Translations under genes and position numbers: made by a program
Shown: piece by piece, positions 57,175-64,000 of the stretch
How the letters are laid out: the number at the start of each line of letters is the position of its first letter
Numbering within the stretch: position 1 is the first letter of the stretch
Notes under the pieces: generated by a model
Databases searched by the model: none
Told to the model about the DNA's origin: nothing
What the model saw: only the letters and a program-made list of their open reading frames with translations
NCBI RefSeq assembly: GCF_000381345.1
Contig: NZ_KB906402.1
Span: 1-64,000, forward strand
Length of the DNA stretch: 64,000 nt
From: Deinococcus apachensis DSM 19763
GTDB lineage: Bacteria; Deinococcota; Deinococci; Deinococcales; Deinococcaceae
Direction: 5' to 3'

Positions 57175-57996
57175 ATGAAGAATGACTTCCCCAAACGATT
57201 TGAAGGCCAAGTGGTACTCGTCACCGGTGCTGGTGGCGGCATCGGCCGCACCGTCGCCGAGCGGTTTGCGAACGAGGGCGCCCGGGTCGCCGTGAACGAC
57301 GTGAAGGAGGACGCCGTGCGGGCGGTCGTAGGGGGCATCACGGCCGTGGGCGGCACGGCCCTCGCCGTACCCGCCGACGTCTCGGATGCCGCCCAGGTGG
57401 AGGCGATGTTCACCCGCGTCGAGGCGGAACTCGGCCACGTGGACGTGCTGTACAACAACGCGGGCCTGATCGACACAGCCCGGCACTTCCTGGACGGCGA
57501 CGAGGCCTGGTGGGACCGCGTCGTGCGGGTGAACCTGAAGAGCGTGTTCCTGTGTTCCCACCGGGCGGCGCGCGTGATGGTCCGGCGCAGGCGCGGCGTG
57601 ATCATCAGCACCTCGTCGGGCGGCGCCACCCGCGCCCACCGCGGCAACGTCGCCTACGACGCGACCAAGGGCGGAATCGAGGCGATGACGCGGGCGATGG
57701 CGCTGGACCTCGCGCCGTACGGGGTGCGGGTGAACGGGGTGGTGCCGGGGTTCATCAACACCTACGGGCTCACCGAGGAGCAGCTCCGCGTCCGCGAGAA
57801 GACCGTGCCGCTGGGCCGCTACGGAGTGGCCGAGGATATGACCGGGGCGGCACTGTTCCTCGCGTCTGGCGACGCCGCCTACATCACCGGGCAGCTCATC
57901 GTGGTGGACGGCGGGGTGCTCGTCCAGCAGCGGTCGGCGAACGTGGATACCTTCCCCGTCGAGGGCTTTCCTCAGGTCGAGGCGGACCTCGTGTGA
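57175..57996 (+). CDS. SDR-family oxidoreductase
   Basis: This 273-residue short-chain dehydrogenase has the cofactor motif VTGAGGGIGRTVA, NNAG (near 95) and the catalytic pair in YDATKGG (Tyr near 160) with upstream Ser in ISTSSGG. The C-terminus has the usual ITGQLIVVDGGVL. ATG 57175 follows AAGGAG. The next gene, a FAD oxidoreductase, starts inside its stop (GTGA overlap), so both are made together and probably act in one pathway, perhaps on a sugar acid or amino acid. Confidence 0.92.
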   Translation: MKNDFPKRFEGQVVLVTGAGGGIGRTVAERFANEGARVAVNDVKEDAVRAVVGGITAVGGTALAVPADVSDAAQVEAMFTRVEAELGHVDVLYNNAGLIDTARHFLDGDEAWWDRVVRVNLKSVFLCSHRAARVMVRRRRGVIISTSSGGATRAHRGNVAYDATKGGIEAMTRAMALDLAPYGVRVNGVVPGFINTYGLTEEQLRVREKTVPLGRYGVAEDMTGAALFLASGDAAYITGQLIVVDGGVLVQQRSANVDTFPVEGFPQVEADLV

Positions 57997-59117
57997 CGGC
58001 AGAGGCTGAGTGGGATGTGGTGGTGATCGGGGCGGGCATTATTGGGGCAGCGTGCGCGTGGCGTCTGGCCGAGCGTGGCCTGAGGGTGCGGGTGCTGGAA
58101 CAGGGAAGTCCCACCGGGGGTTCGACCGGGAAGAGTGCCGCCGGGGTCCGCGCCCAGTTCGCCACCGACAGCAACATCCTGCTCTCAAAGCGCAGCATCG
58201 AGGAGTACGCCGCCATGCCCGCCTCCGGTTACCGGCCCGCCGGGTACCTGATGCTGGTGCCCCAGGGGCAGTGGGAGGCGCACCTGACAGGCGTGGAGCG
58301 CCAGCACGCGCACGGGGTGCCCACGGAAGTCCTCACACCCGCGCAGGCGCAGCGGCACGCCTCCTTCGAGACGAATGGCCTCGGCGGCTGCACCTTCGGC
58401 CCGACCGACGGCTTCGTGGACCCGCACGGCCTGACCTTTGAATATGTCCGCCTGGCCCGCGAGGCCGGGGCCTGTTTCTCCCTGAATACGCCCGTGACGG
58501 CCATTACCCGTGAAGGGGACCGCTGGCGCGTCACGACGCCCACCGGGGAGGTCGAGGCGCCGCAGGTCCTCAACGCCGCGGGCGCCTGGTCCGGTGAGGT
58601 GGCCGCGCTCGCCGGGCTGGAGGTCCCGGTGGGGCCTGCCCGGCGCATGGTGTTTACCACCGGACCCCTGAACCTGCTGCGCCCGCTGCCGATGGTGTTC
58701 GACCTGGAGAGCGGCGTGTGGCTGCGCTCCGAGGGGGAACGCCTGATCCTGGGGCGCGCCGACGAGGCCGATGTGGGCTGGCGCGAGGGGATGAACTGGG
58801 CGTGGCTCGAACCCACCCTGGACCGCGCGCTCGAACGCTTTCCCTGGCTGGAGACGGCCTCCCTCGACCGCCGTGCGAGTTGGTGGGGCTACTACGAGGT
58901 CACGCCGGACCATCAGCCCGTCGTGGGCCGGATGCCGGGCGTAGATGGGTGGCTTAACGCCTGCGGCTTCTCGGGGCACGGCGTCATGCAGGCGGCCGCC
59001 GTCGCCCGGGTGATCGCGCAGGAAGCCCTGGGAGAAGCGCCATTCATCGACATCTCCCCGTTGCGGTACGAGCGCTTCACGGCCGGTGCGCTGCTGTCAC
59101 CGGACATTCAGGTCTGA
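57993..59117 (+). CDS. FAD-dependent oxidoreductase (DAO family)
   Basis: This 374-residue D-amino-acid oxidase/sarcosine-oxidase-like flavoprotein has the dinucleotide fold VVIGAGIIGAACAWRLAERG at the start, GSTGKSAAGVRAQF near residue 45, and the C-terminal GFSGHGVMQAAAV that binds the flavin end. GTG 57993 overlaps the SDR stop. It would oxidise a secondary amine or amino acid, giving H2O2 or passing electrons on. Substrate unknown. Confidence 0.9.
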   Translation: MTAEAEWDVVVIGAGIIGAACAWRLAERGLRVRVLEQGSPTGGSTGKSAAGVRAQFATDSNILLSKRSIEEYAAMPASGYRPAGYLMLVPQGQWEAHLTGVERQHAHGVPTEVLTPAQAQRHASFETNGLGGCTFGPTDGFVDPHGLTFEYVRLAREAGACFSLNTPVTAITREGDRWRVTTPTGEVEAPQVLNAAGAWSGEVAALAGLEVPVGPARRMVFTTGPLNLLRPLPMVFDLESGVWLRSEGERLILGRADEADVGWREGMNWAWLEPTLDRALERFPWLETASLDRRASWWGYYEVTPDHQPVVGRMPGVDGWLNACGFSGHGVMQAAAVARVIAQEALGEAPFIDISPLRYERFTAGALLSPDIQV

Positions 59118-59123
59118 GCGTCC

Positions 59124-60089
59124 TCATTTCCCGGGGATGGGCACACTCGACACCGTGAAGGGCAATTCGGGCGTCAAGCCAGGCCCGCGCCTGTTGAACT
59201 GCGAATTCACGACGAGCAGCCGCCCGTCCGTCTGGGCGATGGTGGTGGGGTAGCGCAAGCTCGCGTCCGAGAAGGGCGTCCCGATGGTGCCGCTGGCGAA
59301 GTCCGCTGCGAGCGAGATCGGCACGATGATCTTGTCCGCGTTCCGCACCACGTACAGCGTCTGGCCGTCGAGCAGAATGCCGTCGCCGTTCACGACGCTC
59401 CCGTCAATCTGAACAGGCGCCACCGAGCGGTCGGTCACCCCGATGCGGAACAGCTTGCCGTTGTACGACTGCACCACAATCAGGTACTGGCCGTCGGGCG
59501 TCGCCGCGATGCCGTTGAGGTTGAAGGCGCCAGGGGCCGTCGAGTACGGAATGGTCGTGCTCACGTCCAGCCACGCCTCGGCCGCGCCGCTGCCCCCCGT
59601 CCCCGCCGTCCTGGGCACCCGGAAGATGACCGGCCGCAGCGAGTCCGTGAAATACGCGTAGTCGCCCGCCAACGCCACGTCGTTGATAAAGCTCGCGCCC
59701 GTCGGCGTGCTGTAGGCCCGCAGCAGCGCCCCGGTGTTCGCGTCGTACGAGAACATCTTGCCGGTGCTGCCCCCCGCGATGAACAGGCGGCCCGCCCCGT
59801 CCGCCTTCAGCCCCACGGCGGTGGTGCGCCCATCCGCGCCGCCCGGCAGGAACACTTCTGTGGTGGGGGTGCCGAGGGTGCCGCGGTAGACCGTACCATC
59901 CGTCGTGCTGGTCACGTAAAAGTTCCTGGTATCCGGCCGAAGCGCCACGCCCTCGGGGAACACGGCGCCCGCATTGGTCGGCGTGTCGGGAAGGATGTAG
60001 CGGGTGACCTCGGCGGGACGGGGGAGGGCGCCACAACCCGTCAGAGCGGCAGCGGCGAGGAGCAGCAGAGCAGCTTTGCGCGGAGGCAT
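59124..60089 (-). CDS. Beta-propeller lipoprotein (NHL/SMP-30-like)
   Basis: This 321-residue lipoprotein has a signal ending LAAAALTGC. Repeats such as AVFPEGVALRPDTRNFYVTS, VGLKADGAGRLFIAGGSTGK and LNGIAATPDGQYLIVVQSYN build a six-blade-type propeller of the NHL/SMP-30 kind. Start ATG 60089 has TATAAC 6 nt upstream, compatible with a leaderless mRNA. A surface binding or lactonase-type role is possible; metal residues of SMP-30 were not checked. Confidence 0.82.
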   Translation of the reverse strand: MPPRKAALLLLAAAALTGCGALPRPAEVTRYILPDTPTNAGAVFPEGVALRPDTRNFYVTSTTDGTVYRGTLGTPTTEVFLPGGADGRTTAVGLKADGAGRLFIAGGSTGKMFSYDANTGALLRAYSTPTGASFINDVALAGDYAYFTDSLRPVIFRVPRTAGTGGSGAAEAWLDVSTTIPYSTAPGAFNLNGIAATPDGQYLIVVQSYNGKLFRIGVTDRSVAPVQIDGSVVNGDGILLDGQTLYVVRNADKIIVPISLAADFASGTIGTPFSDASLRYPTTIAQTDGRLLVVNSQFNRRGPGLTPELPFTVSSVPIPGK

Positions 60090-60306
60090 GTTCTGGTTAT
60101 ATGCCGCCTGGCAGTCAGGGGGTGAAAGGCGAGTTGACTCTCTTTTCACCCCTGTCGAGCTGAGCCCCTGCTACTGCGACCTTCTGCCCCGGGGGGAGCC
60201 AGATTCCCCACCCTGGGTGACCAGCGCCATAGGTGCACATCCAGGCCGCGAGGTGTGAGCACGACGGCGCCGGGGGCGAGCGTGAAGCGGCCCAAGGGTC
60301 CCGTCC

Positions 60307-60337
60307 CCACCCTCAGTTCACCCTGCGAGGAGGGTGG
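60307..60337 (-). terminator. Hairpin after the MFS gene
   Basis: CCACCCTC (60307-60314) pairs with GAGGGTGG (60330-60337) around a 15-nt loop, just after the MFS stop on the minus strand. No U-run follows, so termination is only probable. Confidence 0.35.
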
Positions 60338-60345
60338 GCACTCTT

Positions 60346-61596
60346 TTACCCGGCAGTGGCGGTCCGGGTCCGGGCCAGCCCCATGGCGAGCAGCAGCAGC
60401 CCCACGTTGAGCAGGGCAATCACCTCGAACAGCACCCGGGGCTGCCCGTGGTACAGCAGGCCCCCGAGGCCCGCGGCCGGGATGGACAGCAGCAGGCTCA
60501 GGAGCTGCACGCCCGAGTACAGGTCTGCCCCCCCGCGCTGCGGCAGGCGGCCGAACAGCACCGCGTCCCGGTAGGTCTGCGTCAGGAAGGTTGCGGCCGA
60601 GAGCACGCAGACCACTCCCAGCAGGACCGCCAGGTTCCCGGCGGGAATCAGCAGCACCAGGGCCGCGCCGACCAGCCCCAGCACCCGCGTGCCGACCAGG
60701 GTCCGCTCGGCGGGCACTCCGGCCAGGCGCCGCAGCACCAGCCCGTACATCAGCGCGGTCACGGCGGCCGTCGCCACCGGTACCCACGACAGCGCCCCCA
60801 CGCTGAAGCCCAGCGCCTCCCGGTAGAAGAGAATCTGAAACAGCCCCAACTGCTCCAGAAAGACGCTGAGCGTGTAAAAGGCCACCACGGCGGGCAGCCC
60901 CGGATGCTGGCGCATGGCGAGGACCTGCCGCAGCGTGAGGCTCACGCTCTGCCAGGGGTGCAGCTCGCGGTGTTCCTGAATCGCGGCCTGGCCCACCTGG
61001 GTCTCCTGCGTGATGGCGTTGCGCCACAGGAACATTACCGTCATGCCCACGCCGCCCAGGGCGTAGAACACGCTCATGGTCGGCACGACCCCGTAGCGCG
61101 ACATCGGCAGCCCGATCAGCGGGGTCAGGAGGCCGCAGCCCGCCACGATCAGGTTCAGGATGCCCAGGACCCGCGCCCGCTGCGACTGCTCCACGTCCTC
61201 GATGGTGAGCAGGCTCCAGGAGACGCTGGCGATGCGGACCACCGCATTGAGGACGGCGGCCAGCACGAAGGCCTCGAACGAGCGGGCGACGGCCCAGACG
61301 AACATCGGCAGGGTCCACGAGATCAGGTCGGCGAGCAGGGTGGCCCGCTTGCGGCCCAGGCGGTTGGTGACCGGCGCGGCCAGCACCTGAAACACGAAGG
61401 AGCAGGCCAGCGTGATCGAGCCCACCCACCCGATCTGGGGGCTCGTCAGGCCCACCTCGCGCATGTACAGGGGCGCGTAGTAGAGCACCACGACGCCGAA
61501 GACCGCCCACAAGGGCTCGGTGATGATGGCGCCGCGGGCGTTGCGCGGCAGGCCTTTGAGCGAGGGCCAGGGGCGCCGGAGTTGAAGGGTACGCAG
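60346..61596 (-). CDS. MFS transporter with probable CTG start
   Basis: This 416-residue protein has about twelve membrane spans, with ITEPLWAVFGVVVLYYAPLY at the start and the loop NRLGRKRATLLADL (MFS motif A). A strong AAGGAG (61604-61609) lies 7 nt before CTG 61596, and no ATG, GTG or TTG occurs in frame between it and the conserved region. The frame is open to ATG 61779, but that extension is Arg/Gly/Pro-rich and has no ribosome site. Cargo unknown. Confidence 0.82.
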   Translation of the reverse strand: MRTLQLRRPWPSLKGLPRNARGAIITEPLWAVFGVVVLYYAPLYMREVGLTSPQIGWVGSITLACSFVFQVLAAPVTNRLGRKRATLLADLISWTLPMFVWAVARSFEAFVLAAVLNAVVRIASVSWSLLTIEDVEQSQRARVLGILNLIVAGCGLLTPLIGLPMSRYGVVPTMSVFYALGGVGMTVMFLWRNAITQETQVGQAAIQEHRELHPWQSVSLTLRQVLAMRQHPGLPAVVAFYTLSVFLEQLGLFQILFYREALGFSVGALSWVPVATAAVTALMYGLVLRRLAGVPAERTLVGTRVLGLVGAALVLLIPAGNLAVLLGVVCVLSAATFLTQTYRDAVLFGRLPQRGGADLYSGVQLLSLLLSIPAAGLGGLLYHGQPRVLFEVIALLNVGLLLLAMGLARTRTATAG

Positions 61597-61816
61597 GGGG
61601 TTTCTCCTTGGGCCGCCTGATCGGGATAGAGGCAGACGCCCCGACAGGATAGGGGCTGGGCCGCCACCAGGCCCGGGCACGTCTGGCTTCGCCCTTCCGG
61701 CTTGGACGATTTGAATACCCCTCGTGCCACGTCGGCGTGAAGCGGCAATTGATCGCGTGGACCAGGCTGCCTCCCACATTCCCTCCCCACAAAGCTCAAC
61801 GGCTGGCCCAGACGGC

Positions 61817-61854
61817 GAGAAGGGATGCCCGGCGAACTATGGGCATCCCTTCTC
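61817..61854. terminator. Strong 14-bp hairpin
   Basis: GAGAAGGGATGCCC (61817-61830) and GGGCATCCCTTCTC (61841-61854) are perfect complements around a 10-nt loop, followed by TTCTTCCC on the plus strand. It lies 88 bp beyond the stop of the small hypothetical gene on the minus strand and probably terminates it. Confidence 0.65.
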
Positions 61855-61941
61855 TTCTTCCCACCGTGAGTGCGTCCGGGACGGCCGTGAGCCCCGTGCC
61901 CGGTACGGCTCGCCGCTAACCTCTGCCCTGGGACAGCCCGC

Positions 61942-62262
61942 CTACCGCCCCACGCCCACCAGTTCGAGTGACACAGCCTCCGGCATCACCGGGGTCGGCC
62001 GCACCTCGAACTGCACCAGCTCCGCGGCGCTCAGCACCAGGAAGGTGCCGCCGTCGTCGTCGAGGCACTCCATCATCAACATCTCCGCGTTCAGGGGCTG
62101 CATGGACAGGACGCGCGCTTCCCGCGGGCCGCGCAGGTAAAGTCCGTGCGCCCTGTCGCCCAGCCGCTCGCCCAACGCTTGCATGCCGTCGATGAACCGC
62201 TGCGTGCCGGTCGCGTCCTGGGTGTACGCCGGGAACTTCCGCCTGAGGGTCACGTCCAGCAT
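61942..62262 (-). CDS. Hypothetical protein
   Basis: This 106-residue cytosolic protein (MLDVTLRRKFPAYTQDATG, EMLMMECLDDDGGTFLVL, LVQFEVRPTPVM) has no recognised domain. Start 62262 has AAGGAG and GGTGGAG upstream, so translation looks efficient. A perfect hairpin ends the unit. Composition matches neighbouring genes, so no sign of transfer. Confidence 0.7.
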   Translation of the reverse strand: MLDVTLRRKFPAYTQDATGTQRFIDGMQALGERLGDRAHGLYLRGPREARVLSMQPLNAEMLMMECLDDDGGTFLVLSAAELVQFEVRPTPVMPEAVSLELVGVGR

Positions 62263-62505
62263 GCTCCACCTTCTCCTTCCGCGGCGCTCGGCGCACCAGC
62301 AGCAACTCGGCGATCTACCAGCCTGTGCCGTCCTTAGGTGCCTCCATATTACGCTAACAACATAATCGATTGATTAGATTGACCTTTAACAGAAGAAAGG
62401 GTTATTTTTCCCGTCCTGAACGCAGTTTTTGGCGATCTCGCATGCTTATCGGACCGTCTTGTGAAGCCTGGTCCCAAGGGGGAGAAAACCCGCGCCACAA
62501 CGCAT
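62263..62505. other. AT-rich intergenic region
   Basis: About 100 bp at 62340-62440 is clearly AT-rich (CATAATCGATTGATTAGATT, TTATTTTT) in a G+C-rich genome. It holds a TTGACC (62376-62381) and TTATTT pair on the plus strand with near-standard spacing, but no plus-strand gene follows. A regulatory region for the small hypothetical gene or an old insertion scar is possible. Confidence 0.4.
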
Positions 62506-64000
62506 TTATATGCCGGACAGCTCCATTCCGGCAGCCTGCAACGTGGCGTAGACGCCACCCGCGCGCAGGAGCTCGTCGTGGGTGCCCTCCTCGGCGATGC
62601 CGTCCCCCGTCAGCACCACGATCCGCCCGGCGTTTCGCACGGTGGAGAGGCGGTGGGCGATCACCAGCGTGGTGCGCCGCCGTGCCAGCCGTTCCAGGGC
62701 GTCCTGCACGACGCGCTCGCTCTCGTTGTCCAGGGCGCTCGTCGCCTCGTCGAAGATCAGGATGGGCGGGTCTTTCAGAAAGACGCGCGCCACGCTCAGG
62801 CGCTGTTTCTGCCCGCCGGAGAGCTTCACACCGCGCTGGCCGATGTCGGTGTGATAGCCCTGCGGGAGCGCCAGGATGAAGTCGTGCGCCCCCGCCTGCC
62901 GGGCCGCCTCGATAACCTCCGCCTCGCTGGCCTCCGGGCGCCCGTAGCGGATGTTCTCCAGGACCGTTCCGGCGAACAGGTAGACCTCCTGCTGCACCAC
63001 GCCGATCTGGCGCCGCAGCGAGTGCAGGCGGATGTCCCGGACCGACACGCCGTCAATCAGGATGCGGCCCTCCGTCACGTCGTAAAAGCGCGGGATCAGG
63101 GCACAGAGGGTACTTTTCCCGACCCCTGAAGCGCCCACCAGCGCGACGAATTCTCCCGGCCGGATATAAAGATTGATGTCCCTCAGCACTGGGCCAGAGC
63201 CCGACGGATATTCGAAGGAGACGTGCTCGAACCGGATGCCCCCGCGCACGTGTTCCAGTTCCAGCGCGTTCGGGGCGTCCTGAAGCTCCGGCCTGATCGC
63301 CATGAGTTCCAGAAAACGCTCGAAGCCGGTCAGGCCCTCCTGAAGCAGTCGGGCGATGTTCACGAACCGCTGGATGGGCTCGATCAGGATGCCGACGCAC
63401 AGCAGATAGGTGACGAGCGCGTCGAGCCGCAACTCCCCGCGCAGGATGGCGAGGCCGCCGAACACCAGGACTGCGACCGTCATCAGTTGCGTGAAGGCCG
63501 TCATCCCCTGGTAGAAGTAGGCCTCGCTGCGGTAGCCCTCCCGGCGGCTCTCCACAAACAGGTCGTTCGCGCGGTCGAAGCGGCCCTGCTCGACCGCCTC
63601 GCCCGTGAACGACTGCACCACGCGGATGCCCGCCAGCGAGTCCTCCACCTGCGCGTTCACGTCCCCGATGCGGGCCTTGCTGCCCAGCATGGCGGCGTTC
63701 AGGCGGCGGTTGAAGGAGAGGGCGTAGACGGCCATCAAGGGGATAAAACAAAACAGCAGCAGCGTCAACTTCACGTTGAGGCCCAGCAGGATCAGGAACA
63801 CCCCCACGAACTTGAACACCGCGATGGCGAGGTCCTCGGGGCCGTGGTGCGCCAGTTCCCCGATGGCGAAGAGGTCGTTCGTCAGGCGGCTCATGAGCTG
63901 GCCGATGCGCTGCCCGTCGAAGAACTGGAAGGGCTGCGACTGGAGGTGCCGGAACAGGTCGCGCCGCATGTCCCGCTCGATCAGGGTGCCCATCATGTGC
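62506..64000 (-). CDS. ABC exporter (MsbA-like half transporter), 5' end outside window
   Basis: The visible 498 or so residues are the later membrane spans and complete nucleotide domain of an exporter-type ABC protein. Marks include the coupling region IGQLMSRLTNDLF, Walker A GASGVGKSTL, signature KLSGGQKQRLSVARV, Walker B ILIFDEATSALD and H-loop VIAHRLSTV. A full protein would be near 600 residues and dimeric, exporting lipid, peptide or drug. The 3' end at 62506 is followed by an AT-rich region. The first membrane spans lie beyond the right edge. Confidence 0.9.
   Translation of the reverse strand, partial: HMMGTLIERDMRRDLFRHLQSQPFQFFDGQRIGQLMSRLTNDLFAIGELAHHGPEDLAIAVFKFVGVFLILLGLNVKLTLLLFCFIPLMAVYALSFNRRLNAAMLGSKARIGDVNAQVEDSLAGIRVVQSFTGEAVEQGRFDRANDLFVESRREGYRSEAYFYQGMTAFTQLMTVAVLVFGGLAILRGELRLDALVTYLLCVGILIEPIQRFVNIARLLQEGLTGFERFLELMAIRPELQDAPNALELEHVRGGIRFEHVSFEYPSGSGPVLRDINLYIRPGEFVALVGASGVGKSTLCALIPRFYDVTEGRILIDGVSVRDIRLHSLRRQIGVVQQEVYLFAGTVLENIRYGRPEASEAEVIEAARQAGAHDFILALPQGYHTDIGQRGVKLSGGQKQRLSVARVFLKDPPILIFDEATSALDNESERVVQDALERLARRRTTLVIAHRLSTVRNAGRIVVLTGDGIAEEGTHDELLRAGGVYATLQAAGMELSGI

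Overview
The window is very G+C-rich and densely coded on both strands, with no phage, transposase or CRISPR signal. Gene content, strong AGGAGG-type ribosome sites mixed with probable leaderless starts (a TANNNT box 5-7 nt before the start codon), many conserved small hypotheticals and secreted beta-propeller/NPCBM lipoproteins suggest a chromosomal segment of a Deinococcus-like bacterium. This is an inference from style and protein families; no rRNA or other taxonomic marker is present.

Region 1 (1-15927) is an exopolysaccharide locus. It encodes an O-antigen-ligase/polymerase-like membrane protein, three GT4 glycosyltransferases and a WbaP-type phosphoglycosyltransferase. Interleaved with these are three lipoproteins carrying NPCBM carbohydrate-binding domains, two of which end in a beta-propeller, plus an exported seven-blade WD40 protein. 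A perfect 22-bp inverted repeat separates the last synthesis gene from the largest lipoprotein. The arrangement suggests that a polysaccharide is made together with its own surface lectins or scaffold.

Region 2 (15928-25860) is a patchwork of small units: a 51-codon gene, an MFS exporter with a divergent winged-helix regulator, a LysM/C39 secreted protein, an AraC/VOC/DUF1579-like/DUF1801 cluster, an M3 oligopeptidase and an endonuclease V. It also holds three small genes with broken frames (GIY-YIG, DUF2239, antibiotic-monooxygenase-like).

Region 3 (25861-41600) holds a PAS/GGDEF/EAL protein, then a ROK regulator divergent from a sugar ABC importer that lacks its own ATPase. After these come a secreted alpha/beta hydrolase, an ABC-2 exporter pair, two small conserved genes, two peptidoglycan-binding lipoprotein hydrolases (one frame-broken) and a DHH phosphoesterase.

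Region 4 (41600-53500) is signalling-rich: a four-GAF histidine kinase, a LOV-like GGDEF/EAL bicistron, a tyrosine recombinase, a P450, an alcohol dehydrogenase, a decayed EAL remnant and a GAF-GGDEF-EAL protein. Counting the one in region 3, the window holds four intact c-di-GMP enzymes and one decayed one.

Region 5 (53500-64000) carries an aldo/keto reductase, a broken DinB-fold gene, a TMEM175-like gene with an in-frame TGA, a META-like protein, a redoxin-fold protein, an SDR/FAD-oxidoreductase pair, a propeller lipoprotein, an MFS protein that seems to start at CTG, a small hypothetical and a truncated ABC exporter.

Five small genes have shifted frames. In three of them the defect sits at a run of exactly five C/G and one added base restores the expected protein, so either recurrent run contraction or a systematic sequence error should be considered. 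Region-level function statements are inferences; motifs and coordinates were read from the sequence.
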